From Janthinobacterium sp. 64 (lineage in GTDB: Bacteria; Pseudomonadota; Gammaproteobacteria; Burkholderiales; Burkholderiaceae_D): 64,000 nucleotides of DNA. The stretch is from assembly GCF_002813325.1 (NCBI RefSeq), contig NZ_PHUG01000001.1, forward strand, positions 434,001 through 498,000, in the 5' to 3' direction. Position numbers and translations under genes: made by a program. Under the pieces are notes generated by a model. The model saw only the letters and a list, made by a program, of their open reading frames with translations. It had not been told where the DNA came from and did not search any database. This document shows, piece after piece, positions 16,756-25,017 of the stretch. The stretch's first letter is position 1, and every line of letters begins with the position of its first letter.

Positions 16756-17268
16756 ATGCACTTGCCCGCCGAGAAAAACGCCCCCCTAGATTTTGATTTC
16801 ATCATCGGCGATTGGCTGGTGAAACATCGCCGGCTCAATTCCAGATTCACCAATTGCAAGGAATGGACGGAGTTTGACGGGCTCTCTTCGACCGTCAAGA
16901 CACTGGGTGGCTTTGGAAACCTGGAGGACAACGTTCTCTATTTCCCGGAAGGTAGCTTCCGGGCCCTTGCCCTGCGCTCGTTTTGTGTGAAATCCGACGC
17001 CTGGTCGATCTGGTGGCTCGATGCACGCAAGCCGACGACGCTCGATGTCCCTGTCGTTGGAAAGTTTTCCAATCACATCGGCGTATTTTTTGCAGATGAC
17101 CTACTCGATGGCCAGGCAATAAAAGTACGCTTTACCTGGACTGCCACCCCTGGGGAAAATCCCCGTTGGGATCAGGCTTTTTCCAAGGACCAAGGAAGAA
17201 CATGGGAAACGAACTGGACTATGGACTTCGTGCGCGCCACACAGGAAATGGCAGCCATTCAGCCTTGA
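16756..17268 (+). CDS. Conserved DUF1579-like (calycin-type) protein
   Basis: A 170-aa cytoplasmic protein of unknown function. FDFIIGDWLVKHRRL, followed by CKEWTEFDG, TLGGFGNLEDN, SFCVKSDAWSIWWLDARKPTTLDVPVVGKF, and the C-terminal WDQAFSKDQGRTWETNWTMDF are the recurring pattern of proteins usually labelled DUF1579 or hypothetical, probably a small beta barrel. A ribosome site (CCAGGAAACC) precedes the ATG at 16756, where homology also starts; the longer upstream frame is only a shadow of the previous gene. Its base composition is more AT-rich than the genes to the left. Confidence 0.75.
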   Translation: MHLPAEKNAPLDFDFIIGDWLVKHRRLNSRFTNCKEWTEFDGLSSTVKTLGGFGNLEDNVLYFPEGSFRALALRSFCVKSDAWSIWWLDARKPTTLDVPVVGKFSNHIGVFFADDLLDGQAIKVRFTWTATPGENPRWDQAFSKDQGRTWETNWTMDFVRATQEMAAIQP

Positions 17269-17377
17269 AGGCTGAGACTGCCAACGGCGGCAAGCGTCCA
17301 GAAGAGGCCGGTCGCGCTTTTAGCTCTTCCTTCAGCCGAGCTTAGCTGCGCCGCTGATCATTTACATTAGGCTGCTC

Positions 17378-17635
17378 GTGAGAACAAATTTTCATTGCAC
17401 CTCGATCGAAGATTATGGCAACGGCCGGTTGGCAATTGTTCGTGGCTCATTATCGTCGGGAACTGTATCCACTGAGATGTCACTTCATATTGGATTGAGT
17501 GGCACATTCGGCATGACGATTCCAATCACTGACATACTCGATTCCGGCGAGCTATTGATTGACTGCGACGATCAAGAAGGCGTGGAGATGCTTCTTGCAT
17601 TTGAGGTGGTGCACGAAGATCTCGATCTTGGGTAG
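17378..17635 (+). CDS. Small hypothetical protein
   Basis: An 85-aa protein starting from GTG at 17378 (MRTNFHCTSIEDYGNGRLAI). It is acidic towards its end (DSGELLIDCDDQEGVEMLLAFEVVHEDLDLG) and predicted soluble, with alternating hydrophobic strands. No family was recognised. It sits in an AT-richer patch with broken genes on the same strand. Good amino-acid composition supports it being real, but the start is uncertain because no clear ribosome site precedes the GTG. Confidence 0.5.
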   Translation: MRTNFHCTSIEDYGNGRLAIVRGSLSSGTVSTEMSLHIGLSGTFGMTIPITDILDSGELLIDCDDQEGVEMLLAFEVVHEDLDLG

Positions 17636-17751
17636 AACTCAATATCATCATGCCTACGCTCAAGTGTCCGTTTTGGGGCTGAAGCCGGCAGCGACGGCAA
17701 CCGGCCAAGAGCGGACGTAACGTTTCCTTCTACAAACCACATTCCTAACGT

Positions 17752-18080
17752 ATGAGTTATTCAATTCAAGCCATTATCGCCAAGCAAGGAATTTTTGCTA
17801 AGGGGCTCTACAGAATATATGTTCCACGCTTGGCGCTCACGGGCCAGTTGCATATATCGAAGCAGAGTTCTTCGGTGGAAGTGGCATGCAAGCTCACGTA
17901 TTGATTCCAGGGCAAGGCGCCGATACGCTCGTTGTCGTTTCAGACGACGCCATCAATCTGGCGCTTGGTTGGCTTGGTTGGCTTGGTGTGCAGCCTCTCG
18001 ACAACGAAGATCAGTTTGATACAGTTGGGCTTAACAAGCATCGAGAAACCGATTCGTGGATTGTCGGCAGTCATCCTTAA
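17752..18080 (+). pseudogene. Broken small gene (frameshift/internal deletion)
   Basis: The frame from ATG 17752 reads MSYSIQAIIAKQGIFAKGL and then degenerates to a stop at about 17904. A second frame, open across 17836-18080, reads GPVAYIEAEFFGGSGMQAHV, LIPGQGADTLVVVSDDAINL and, at its end, DQFDTVGLNKHRETDSWIVG. These two pieces look like the start and end of one conserved family that begins MSYS..A and carries a G-VAY-EAE-FGG motif. The middle has been lost with a change of frame. A 9-bp tandem duplication (LGWLGWLG, near 17967) may mark further slippage. Confidence 0.6.
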
Positions 18081-18155
18081 GGTATGCAACGGGGTGGAAC
18101 CTGGCCACTACGGCAACCGGCCAGTATCAGCGGTTTCGAACAGAAGGATTGAGAC

Positions 18156-18449
18156 ATGGACCCGATTCTACTTTTTATAGTCGAGGATGCTTTTCAAATT
18201 ACCGGTCGTGGATGCGTTCTTGCCCCTGGGCCCTCGGCAGAGCAAGGTAGCCAACGAGTTCGAATCGGGGATGGTCTGCGCTTGCGCAAGCCAGATGGGC
18301 ATAGCTTTGACACTGTGATTCAAGGCGTGGAAATGATAGGGCGCCGTCCCAGACCAAAGGTCATCACAGCGCCAATCCTTTTGCCAAGAAACGTTAAGAA
18401 AGGTGATATTCCAATAGGAACTGAAGTGTGGCTTCTTCCTTCAACCTGA
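18156..18449 (+). CDS. Small hypothetical protein (EF-Tu-barrel-like)
   Basis: A 97-aa protein with AGAAGGATTGAGAC before its ATG, so a real translation start. The sequence FIVEDAFQITGRGCVLAPGP, GLRLRKPDGHSFDTVIQGVEMI and KKGDIPIGTEVWLLPST has the pattern of a small translation-factor-like beta barrel, found in stand-alone proteins of unknown function. It may be an orphan member of a small-gene array; the upstream neighbour is broken. Confidence 0.6.
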   Translation: MDPILLFIVEDAFQITGRGCVLAPGPSAEQGSQRVRIGDGLRLRKPDGHSFDTVIQGVEMIGRRPRPKVITAPILLPRNVKKGDIPIGTEVWLLPST

Positions 18450-18686
18450 TGTCAATGTACTCAACGCAGTTCAACGCCTGAAATAGGCATTGCGCTCATC
18501 TGCATAGTCCTGTGTCCGCTTTGGGACTATTGTGTTGAAAAACGCGGGTACGTTGACGATTACATAGAAATCCTGCCAGCCTGGACTGGCCAGAACCACC
18601 GCTATTGAACGATCACCGACTGCTTGGAGGTCCGAGGCATCCCGGAATGGTTGCCGCTCGACAATGTCAAGACAATAGGCCAGAAG
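18450..18686 (+). other. Gap with decayed coding sequence
   Basis: No intact gene. A frame open from 18450 to a stop at 18606-18608, without a usual start codon, reads like the end of a protein (EIGIALICIVLCPLWDYCVE then YVDDYIEILPAWTGQN). In another frame about 18620-18685 reads DCLEVRGIPEWLPLDNVKTI. The two read like parts of one decayed gene running into the microsatellite. A 14-bp direct repeat, ACGGCAACCGGCCA, occurs at 17694-17707 and 18110-18123 nearby. Confidence 0.3.
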
Positions 18687-18734
18687 CAGTCAGTCAGTCA
18701 GTCAGTCAGTCAGTCAGTCAGTCAGTCAGTCAGT
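18687..18734. repeat. Microsatellite (CAGT)12
   Basis: Twelve perfect tandem copies of the tetranucleotide CAGT (48 bp). Tetranucleotide tracts of this length slip easily during replication. It ends directly at a -35-like TTGACT (18735-18740) and lies 66 bp before the GTG start of the following hydrolase gene. The hydrolase frame has an in-frame TGA at 18792-18794, so the tract cannot be read into that protein; any effect would be on transcription. Confidence 0.95.
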
Positions 18735-18800
18735 TTGACTGGCTTACCCTGATTTCGGCATCAAATTTTTGTCGGCTCACCATGTCTGGAATGAAATCCT

Positions 18801-19748
18801 GTGAAATATCTTTTCAGTATTATCGCGGTGTTTGCTTGTACGAATGTGCATGCTGCTGCATGGCAGCCTGCCAGCGGATACCAGCAATTGCCGATCTGGC
18901 CAGGAGTGATACCTGACGCGAAATCAGCCGCCGGGCCGGAAGACGAGGTGACGTTACGGGAAGATCGGCTCATCGCAGGAAGGCCCTGGCTGGAACTGGA
19001 TAACGTCACGCGGCCGACGATGACAATTTACTCGCCAAAGGGAAGAAACACGGGCGCTGCCGTTATCGTTTTTCCCGGCGGAGGCTATTGGGGGCTGGCC
19101 ATCGACCTGGAAGGAACGGAAGTTTGTGACTGGCTGACATCGACTGGTATTACGTGCGTGCTGTTGAAATATCGTGTCCCCGGATCAGGTCCCCACTGGG
19201 ACCAAATCCGTAATGTCCGTGTCATTCCAAGGACGCATACGGCGTTGCAAGATGCACAGAGAACGTTGGGCCTCGTTCGCCATCATGCCGTTGACTGGAA
19301 AATTGACCCGAACAAGATCGGGGTGCTGGGGTTTTCTGCCGGCGGTCACCTGGTCGCGTCTATCAGTACGCATCATCAGCGGATATATGCGCCTGTCGAC
19401 AAGGCAGACGAGGAAAGCTGTCGTCCCGATTTTGCGGTGTCTCTTTATCCTGGCCATATGTCGGTCAACTATAGAGACGACCTTTCAAGGCTGAACCCAA
19501 GCATTGAAGTCACCAGTCAAACACCTCCGACCTTCCTGCTGCATGCGCAAGACGATCCGGTAGACCCGGTAGAGTTTTCTCTTCTTTATTATGCGGCCCT
19601 GAAGAATGCGAATGTACCCGTTGAGATGCATTTGTTCGCCGAGGGAGGGCACGCGTTCGGGCTCCGTCCTACGCAGTTTCCAATCACGAAGTGGCCCACC
19701 TTGGTTGAAACGTGGCTGGGTACGATGGGAATGATACCGAAGAAATAA
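18801..19748 (+). CDS. Exported alpha/beta hydrolase (esterase, BD-FAE/acetylxylan-esterase-like)
   Basis: A 315-aa secreted or periplasmic carboxylester hydrolase. The N-terminus is a Sec signal (MKYLFSIIAVFACTNVHAAA, cut after HAA). The oxyanion segment is VIVFPGGGYWGLAIDLEG. The nucleophile elbow GFSAGG, in IGVLGFSAGGHLVAS, supplies Ser. PPTFLLHAQDDPVDP carries the Asp, and AEGGHAFGLRP the His. The family deacetylates sugars or plant polymers. The GTG at 18801 is chosen because it starts the signal peptide; a weak GGA lies about 10 bp before it. The upstream CAGT tract could influence its transcription. Confidence 0.85.
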   Translation: MKYLFSIIAVFACTNVHAAAWQPASGYQQLPIWPGVIPDAKSAAGPEDEVTLREDRLIAGRPWLELDNVTRPTMTIYSPKGRNTGAAVIVFPGGGYWGLAIDLEGTEVCDWLTSTGITCVLLKYRVPGSGPHWDQIRNVRVIPRTHTALQDAQRTLGLVRHHAVDWKIDPNKIGVLGFSAGGHLVASISTHHQRIYAPVDKADEESCRPDFAVSLYPGHMSVNYRDDLSRLNPSIEVTSQTPPTFLLHAQDDPVDPVEFSLLYYAALKNANVPVEMHLFAEGGHAFGLRPTQFPITKWPTLVETWLGTMGMIPKK

Positions 19749-19750
19749 TA

Positions 19751-19975
19751 ATGCATGCAATCTGGCCTATGAATATCAACTACACATCCGATCAGCCATG
19801 CGCCGAGGCGTTCAAGGCACTGTACGACAGTTCCATTCTTGACGATTGTCGCGACGCCGGCATTGCGGATGTCCAGCTTTTCAGCGCCAAAGGCAAGTCG
19901 CTATTCTACGAAAAACTGGAATTTTCCTCGCGACCGGAAGATGCGCCCGGCATGCAATTCAGGACCGCCACCTGA
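19751..19975 (+). pseudogene. C-terminal remnant of a GNAT acetyltransferase
   Basis: From ATG 19751 the frame starts with unrelated residues and then reads ILDDCRDAGIADVQLFSAKG, followed by KSLFYEKLEFSSRPEDAPGM and QFRT. This is the typical last helix and strand of GNAT enzymes (IADVQLFSAKGKxxFYEKxGFxxRPxDAPGMQF). The acetyl-CoA-binding part is missing, so this is a truncated fragment rather than a working enzyme. It starts two bases after the stop of the hydrolase gene. Confidence 0.65.
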
Positions 19976-20027
19976 GTACTGCGGCCGCAGCCTCGCGCCA
20001 GATATCTCTCTGGCCGGCATGCTGACT

Positions 20028-21089
20028 TCAAGCCGCCATTTCCCTGGCCAAGGTCAACACCAGTTCCGCCGCCCCCATTTCCCGCGCCAGCGGGGCGCCC
20101 TGGCCGGCCCACTGTGCGGCAAATTCGCTGTTGCCGTGCTGGCTGGCCAGCGCGTTCAATTGTTTGGCGGCATCGTAGGCGACGGGGTAGTCGGCTGGCG
20201 GCGGGCTGCCTGGCGCCTCGCCATACTCGATCAAGCGGTTCACCATGCCGCGCGCCAGGCGGCCCGAGAGCACGCTGGTCAGGCGCGTGGCCGATGCCCG
20301 CGCGCTTTTCAGGTTGGCCCGATAGCCGGCATTGGCCGACGATTCCGGGCACAGCACGAACGCCGTGCCCAGCTGGGCGGCTGCGGCGCCCAGGTCCAGC
20401 GCGGCGCGGATACCTTGTCCATCCATGATGCCGCCGGCGGCGATCAGGGGTAGCGTGGTGTGGCCCGCCAGCAGGCGCAGCAGCACACTGGTGCTGTGGT
20501 GCTCGTCCGGCGCTTGCGGGTCGAAAACCCCGCGATGTCCACCCGCTTCCACGCCTTGCGCCACGATGGCGTCGACTCCCGCCTGTTCGATCAGGGTCGC
20601 TTCGCGCAGATTCGTGGCCGTGGCCATGGTGTAGATGCCGGCCTGGCGCAGGGCGGCAATCTGCTGCTGCGTCGGCACGCCGAAATGAAAGCTGACGACG
20701 GCGGGGCGCTGTTCCAGCAACAGGGCGAATGCCGCCTCATTGCCGATGAACGTTTCGTAGATTTCGTCGAGCGCCACGGGCGCGGCCGCGCCCAGCTCGG
20801 CAAACAGGGGCGCCAGATGGGCCAGCCAGGCCGCTTCGCGCTGCGCATCGCGCACGGCCGGCGCATGGCAAAACACATTCACATTGAAGGGGCGGTCCGT
20901 CAGCGCGCGCGTGTCGACGATCATCTGGCGCGCCTGCGCCACCGTGCCCGCGCCGATGGCGAGCGAGCCGAGACCGCCCGCGTTCGAGACGGCGGCGGCC
21001 ATCCGGGGCGTGGAGATTGCGGCCATCGGCGCCTGGATGATGGGAAATTGCAAGCCGAGACGGTCGAGGAAGGGCTGGATTGAAGTCAT
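20028..21089 (-). CDS. Nitronate monooxygenase (2-nitropropane dioxygenase type)
   Basis: A 353-aa FMN-dependent TIM-barrel enzyme that oxidises nitronates such as propionate 3-nitronate. Motifs: [32 protein letters not shown] at the N-terminus, [24 protein letters not shown] (phosphate/flavin site with the catalytic His of class I enzymes), and [33 protein letters not shown]. The start at 21089 follows GAAGGAAAC and matches the family start; the ATG at 21122 is rejected. It is divergent from a LysR gene, the usual arrangement for control of an enzyme by its neighbour. Confidence 0.93.
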   Translation of the reverse strand: MTSIQPFLDRLGLQFPIIQAPMAAISTPRMAAAVSNAGGLGSLAIGAGTVAQARQMIVDTRALTDRPFNVNVFCHAPAVRDAQREAAWLAHLAPLFAELGAAAPVALDEIYETFIGNEAAFALLLEQRPAVVSFHFGVPTQQQIAALRQAGIYTMATATNLREATLIEQAGVDAIVAQGVEAGGHRGVFDPQAPDEHHSTSVLLRLLAGHTTLPLIAAGGIMDGQGIRAALDLGAAAAQLGTAFVLCPESSANAGYRANLKSARASATRLTSVLSGRLARGMVNRLIEYGEAPGSPPPADYPVAYDAAKQLNALASQHGNSEFAAQWAGQGAPLAREMGAAELVLTLAREMAA

Positions 21090-21133
21090 GATGTTTCCTT
21101 CATGAAGTTGAGGATGCTGCATTCAATTCGTAT

Positions 21134-21165
21134 TTTGAGAATATAATAGCAAAATCATTTTCAAA
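21134..21165. promoter_or_regulatory. Dyad and -10 hexamer between the nitronate monooxygenase and lysR genes
   Basis: TTTGAGAAT (21134-21142) and ATTTTCAAA (21157-21165) are inverted copies matching at 8 of 9 positions. TATAAT (21142-21147) lies inside, facing the lysR-type gene. This is a plausible LysR operator overlapping the regulator's own promoter. Inference from position and symmetry. Confidence 0.45.
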
Positions 21166-21176
21166 GGGGGAATACG

Positions 21177-22052
21177 ATGGAGTCCGAATCATTGCGGATT
21201 TTTTGCTCTGTCGCCAGTGAACTGAGCGTCACCCAGGCCGCAGCCCGGCTGGGCCGGGCGCCGTCCAGCGTCACCACGCGCATCCAGCAGCTCGAAGCCG
21301 ATATCGGCGCGCAATTGTTTGTGCGCGCGAATAAACGCATGGCCCTGACGGCGGCGGGCGAGCGCTTTCTCGATTACGCGCAGCGTTTGCTGGCGCTGGC
21401 GGAAGAAGCGCGGCACGTCGTCACGGGCGGGCGCGAGGGCGGCACCTTGCGCGTGGGCAGCATGGAAAGCACGGCGGCCAGCCGCCTGCCGGCGCTGCTG
21501 GCCGCGTATCACGCCCGCCATCCGGCGACGCGTTTGGCGCTGAGCACGGGGCCGTCGCGCCCCCTGATCGAGCAAGTGCGCACGGGTTTGCTCGACTGCG
21601 CCTTCGTCGCCTTGCCGCCCGCCTTCGGCGGCGCCGTCGCGCTGGAGGAACTTGGCCTGGCATCAACGGCCGTGTGGCGCGAAGAACTGTGTTTGCTGCT
21701 GCCGGCCAGCGAAGGGCCGCTGCGCCGCGCCGTGGACGTGCGCACGCGCTCGCTGGCGGCCTTTCCGCAGGGCTGTACCTACCGTGGCATCGCCGAAGAG
21801 CTGCTGGGCGTGGCCGGCAGCACGCAGTGGCAGGTGCAGGAAATGAGCTCGTATCACACCATGATCGCCTGCGTGGCGGCCGGCGCCTGCGTGACCGTGT
21901 TGCCGGCCAGCGTGCTGGCGCTGTCGGATGCGCCTGCCACCCTGAAAACACTGTCGGTTGGGCACGCCGACACCATGCTCGTGTGGCGCGCCGGGTTCGA
22001 CGTGCCCGCCTTCCAGCAGTTGCTGGCGCAAGTGGACCAGGCGTCCCCATGA
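21177..22052 (+). CDS. LysR-family transcriptional regulator
   Basis: A 291-aa regulator. The winged helix-turn-helix is at residues 1-60 (LRIFCSVASELSVTQAAARLGRAPSSVTTRIQQLEADIGAQLFVRANKRMALTAAGERFLDYAQRLL). The rest is a periplasmic-binding-protein-like effector domain (GTLRVGSMESTAASRLPALLAAYHARHPATRLALSTGPS). It is similar in layout to PtrR/GltC-type activators. Its stop overlaps the MFS gene start (ATGA), and it is divergent from the nitronate monooxygenase gene, so it probably controls both. AAGGGGG before the ATG supports the start. Confidence 0.93.
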   Translation: MESESLRIFCSVASELSVTQAAARLGRAPSSVTTRIQQLEADIGAQLFVRANKRMALTAAGERFLDYAQRLLALAEEARHVVTGGREGGTLRVGSMESTAASRLPALLAAYHARHPATRLALSTGPSRPLIEQVRTGLLDCAFVALPPAFGGAVALEELGLASTAVWREELCLLLPASEGPLRRAVDVRTRSLAAFPQGCTYRGIAEELLGVAGSTQWQVQEMSSYHTMIACVAAGACVTVLPASVLALSDAPATLKTLSVGHADTMLVWRAGFDVPAFQQLLAQVDQASP

Positions 22053-23179
22053 GCGCGGGCGCCAGGCTGCGCGCGGCCATCGCGGCGGCCGTCATTCTCG
22101 CCATCGGCATGGGCTTTGGCCGTTTCGCCTTTACGGCCATCTACCCGCACATGGTGGCGGAAGGCATCTTGAGCTTGCGCGACGGCAGCCTGGCCGCCTC
22201 GGCCAACTATGCCGGTTATTTGCTGGGCGCCATCCTGGCCATGCGCGCGCGGGCCCACAATGCGCACCAGCTGTGCCTGTGGTCGGTGGCTGGCACGGCG
22301 CTGTGCCTGGGCGTGCTGGCCTTGACTATGCCCGTCTGGCTCATCGTGACGGTACGGGGCGTGGCGGGTGTCTTCAGCGCCCTGGCCATGGTGGCCGCCT
22401 CGCTATGGCTGCTAGTGCAGCGCGGACATGGTCGCGGCACGCCGCTGCTGTATGCGGGCGTGGGCGCGGGCATCGCCGTGTCGGCCGAATTGCTGGTGCT
22501 GGCTTCGCAACTGGGCTGGCACAGCGCCGGCATGTGGCTGCTGCTGGCCGGCGTCACCGCGCTGCTGGGGCTGGCGGCCGCGCCCGCCATTGCCGCCAGC
22601 GGCCAGGCGACGCTGGACGTGCCGGCGCAAGTTGGCGCAATTGCGCTGGCGCCCGTGGCGCCGTGGCCGCTGGTGCTGATCTACGGACTGGCTGGGCTCG
22701 GTTACATCGTCACGGCCACGTATTTGCCCGTGCTGGTCGGCACGGCCTTGCCCGGACTCAATTCAGCCCACGTGTGGGCCGTGTTCGGCCTGGGTGCGGC
22801 GCCCTCGTGTTTCCTGTGGCACCGCCTGCACGAGCGATTTGGCACGCGCCAGGTGCTCAGGCTCAATTTGCTGCTGCAGGCGCTGGGCGTGGCCTTGCCC
22901 GTGCTGGCGCCCTCGGCCGCCGGTTACTTGCTCAGCGCCATCCTCGTCGGCGGCACGTTCGTCGGCACGGTGACCGTCGCCATGCCGGCCGCGCAACGGG
23001 CCGCCGTCAAGGCAGGGACCAGCATGATGGCCGTCATGACGGTGGTGTATGGCGTGGGCCAGATCGTCGGCCCCGTGCTGGCCGGCAGCCTGTATGCGCA
23101 GTCGCACAGTTTTAATAGCGCGCTGCTGGCGGCGGCCGGCGCGCTGCTGCTGGCCATAGTCGTGAGCTTGCGGCTGTAA
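22049..23179 (+). CDS. MFS transporter of the YbfB/YjiJ family
   Basis: A 376-aa polytopic inner-membrane protein, hydrophobic throughout with about 12 predicted helices. It starts AAAVILAIGMGFGRFAFTAIYPHMV, the hallmark of YbfB/YjiJ proteins, and contains the second-half repeat YGLAGLGYIVTATYLPVLVG and WAVFGLGAAPSCFLWHRLHERFG (loop motif). The ATG at 22049 overlaps the lysR stop by 4 bp (ATGA), so they form one operon. An upstream in-frame extension is a lysR shadow. The transported compound is unknown. Confidence 0.88.
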   Translation: MSAGARLRAAIAAAVILAIGMGFGRFAFTAIYPHMVAEGILSLRDGSLAASANYAGYLLGAILAMRARAHNAHQLCLWSVAGTALCLGVLALTMPVWLIVTVRGVAGVFSALAMVAASLWLLVQRGHGRGTPLLYAGVGAGIAVSAELLVLASQLGWHSAGMWLLLAGVTALLGLAAAPAIAASGQATLDVPAQVGAIALAPVAPWPLVLIYGLAGLGYIVTATYLPVLVGTALPGLNSAHVWAVFGLGAAPSCFLWHRLHERFGTRQVLRLNLLLQALGVALPVLAPSAAGYLLSAILVGGTFVGTVTVAMPAAQRAAVKAGTSMMAVMTVVYGVGQIVGPVLAGSLYAQSHSFNSALLAAAGALLLAIVVSLRL

Positions 23180-23182
23180 GAC

Positions 23183-24220
23183 TCAGAGACCGAAGGCGCA
23201 GCGCATGAAGTCGCCCCGGATGTCGTTGATCCTGTCGAACGCGCGCGTGTAATACAGCTTGTTCGTCAGCAGCACTGCATAGCGGCCGCGCCGGGGGCTG
23301 AGCCACATGGCCGTGCCCGTGAAGCCCAGGTGGCACCAGACGTCGTCTTGCGGCCCGGTGCCTGCCGCCGGGTGCCAGAACAGGCCACGCGATGGAGTCA
23401 AGGACCCCGTCCGCACCGTCAGCGATTCCCTCACCCAATCGGCGTCGAACACCGCGCCATGCGGAATCAGCATTGCCCGCAGGAAGCGCTGCAGGTCCGG
23501 CACGTTGGAAAACAGGCCCGAAATGCCGCACACGCCGCCCAGCAGCCGGGTTGAAAAGTCATGCACCGTGCCGGCAAGATGGGCGCCTGCTTCGTCGCAG
23601 TACTCGGTCGGCGCGACCAGCTGGCCTTGCCGTGGCGCCACAGGACCATAGCCCGTGGCGGCCATGCCCAGAGGCTGCAGCACATGCTCGGCCAGCGCCA
23701 GGTCCAGCGGCATGCCCAGCAGCCTCTCGATGACCAGGCCGAGGATCAGGGCTGCACGGTCCGTGTATTCCACGGCTACGCCCGGCGTGCCTTCCAGCGG
23801 CTCGCGCAGCACGCCGCGCACGATATCGTCGTACACGTCGCCATAGCTGGCGCGCAGGCGGGCGCGCAGCGGCAAGCCGGCCGTGTGCGTCAGCAGCTGG
23901 AAAACCGTGATGGGCGCCAGTGCATAGCCTGCCGTGCCGGGCAGCAGGTCGGCCAGCCGGCTGTCCAGGGCCAGGCGTTTCTGGCCAATCAGCCTGCCGA
24001 TCAGCGACCAGACGCTGATGATCTTGGTCAGCGAGGCGATGTCGAACAAGGTGTCGACCTGCATCGCGGCGCTGGCGGGCTCGGGCGTGAGCCGCCCGGC
24101 CGCGCCCATGATGTGGTGGTCGACGCTGCCCACGGCCCAGGCCGCGCCCGGAAAAACGTGTTCGCGTACGCCGGCTTGCGCCAGCGCCGTCAGTTTGTCT
24201 GCCAGGTGTGCTATTGGCAT
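23183..24220 (-). CDS. Serine beta-lactamase-like hydrolase (class C/esterase family)
   Basis: A 345-aa protein of the beta-lactamase/penicillin-binding-protein-like serine hydrolases. The SxxK motif is SLTK (residues 63-66, in DIASLTKIISVWSL). The second motif is YTD in VEYTDRAALILGLV, where classical enzymes have YxN, and HLGFTGT replaces KTG near the C-terminus. This pattern fits esterases and peptidases rather than antibiotic resistance. There is no signal peptide, so it is probably cytoplasmic. It overlaps the upstream hydrolase gene by 10 bp and is the third gene of a minus-strand operon. Confidence 0.87.
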   Translation of the reverse strand: MPIAHLADKLTALAQAGVREHVFPGAAWAVGSVDHHIMGAAGRLTPEPASAAMQVDTLFDIASLTKIISVWSLIGRLIGQKRLALDSRLADLLPGTAGYALAPITVFQLLTHTAGLPLRARLRASYGDVYDDIVRGVLREPLEGTPGVAVEYTDRAALILGLVIERLLGMPLDLALAEHVLQPLGMAATGYGPVAPRQGQLVAPTEYCDEAGAHLAGTVHDFSTRLLGGVCGISGLFSNVPDLQRFLRAMLIPHGAVFDADWVRESLTVRTGSLTPSRGLFWHPAAGTGPQDDVWCHLGFTGTAMWLSPRRGRYAVLLTNKLYYTRAFDRINDIRGDFMRCAFGL

Positions 24221-25017
24221 ATTGATTGTGTCGTGGATATCTTGCGATGCTCTGCCGCTGCGCCCCCTAGCCAGCGCGCCACCGACTGCGCCACCCATTC
24301 CCCCTCGTCCAAGGGCAAGTCGTGGCCCGCGGCGCCGTGGATCAAACAATCGGCTTGCCAGGCGCGCGCCAGTTGCTGCGAGCAGCGGTGGTCGACCAGC
24401 CGGTCTTGCGCGCCGGCCATCACCAGCACGGGCATGGTGGGGCGGCTTGCGGGTGCGCGGTAGCGGGCGGCCGACAGCAGCTGGCGCAGCGCGTTGCGCC
24501 GGCTGACCGGGTATTCTTGCTGAAAACTGAGCCAGTCGGCCAGCAGCGCGGGATTGCCGCCAGCATGCCGCTGGCTGGTCAGGCGCAGGATCAGACTTTC
24601 CTGGCTACTTTTGTCGCCCAGCAGCAGCTGGCGCAGCAGCGCGCCATAGTTCTGCCAGCGCAGGCGCCGGTAAAACGGACTATACGGCCGCATGCTGGTG
24701 TTGATCAGTACGCAGCGGGCGATTTCCTGCGGGTAGCGGCTAGCCCATTCCACGGCCACCATGCCGCCCAGCGACAGGGCCAGCAAGTGGTACGGCGCGG
24801 CGACGCCGCGGGCCAGCAAGTCTGCGCGACAGTCTTCCACCATGGCGGCCACGCGGGTGGCGCTGTCCTGCGCGTGGTGCGTGCCGTTGCCGGGCAAATC
24901 GGGCGTGACGATGTGGGCGCCGCGCAAGGCGCGCGCGAGGGTGGCGGGAAAGCTGCCCCAATGGCGCTGTTCGCGCATCAGGCCGCGCAATAAAACCCAG
25001 GTGTGCGCTCCGTTCAT
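24211..25017 (-). CDS. Alpha/beta hydrolase
   Basis: A 268-aa cytoplasmic alpha/beta-fold hydrolase. It begins TWVLLRGLMREQRHWGSFP, has a nucleophile elbow LALSLGGMVAVEWAS with Ser as nucleophile, MPVLVMAGAQDRLVDHRCS carrying the acid, and HGAAGHDLPLDEGEWV carrying His. The start at 25017 makes a 4-bp ATGA overlap with the M14 peptidase gene; the ATG at 25125 lies inside the previous gene and is rejected. The substrate is unknown. Confidence 0.87.
   Translation of the reverse strand: MNGAHTWVLLRGLMREQRHWGSFPATLARALRGAHIVTPDLPGNGTHHAQDSATRVAAMVEDCRADLLARGVAAPYHLLALSLGGMVAVEWASRYPQEIARCVLINTSMRPYSPFYRRLRWQNYGALLRQLLLGDKSSQESLILRLTSQRHAGGNPALLADWLSFQQEYPVSRRNALRQLLSAARYRAPASRPTMPVLVMAGAQDRLVDHRCSQQLARAWQADCLIHGAAGHDLPLDEGEWVAQSVARWLGGAAAEHRKISTTQSICQ

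Noticed and set aside
17269..18800. Integron-like small-gene cassette array
   Set aside because: Small same-strand genes suggested it, but no attC sites with inverse-core/core motifs or integrase were found.
18605..18916. 103-aa frame containing repeated SVSQ from the CAGT tract
   Set aside because: It only translates the microsatellite and runs over the signal peptide of the hydrolase gene; no ribosome site and no family.
23183..24220. Antibiotic-resistance class C beta-lactamase
   Set aside because: No signal peptide, YTD in place of YxN and HLG in place of KTG; this fits the esterase-like branch.
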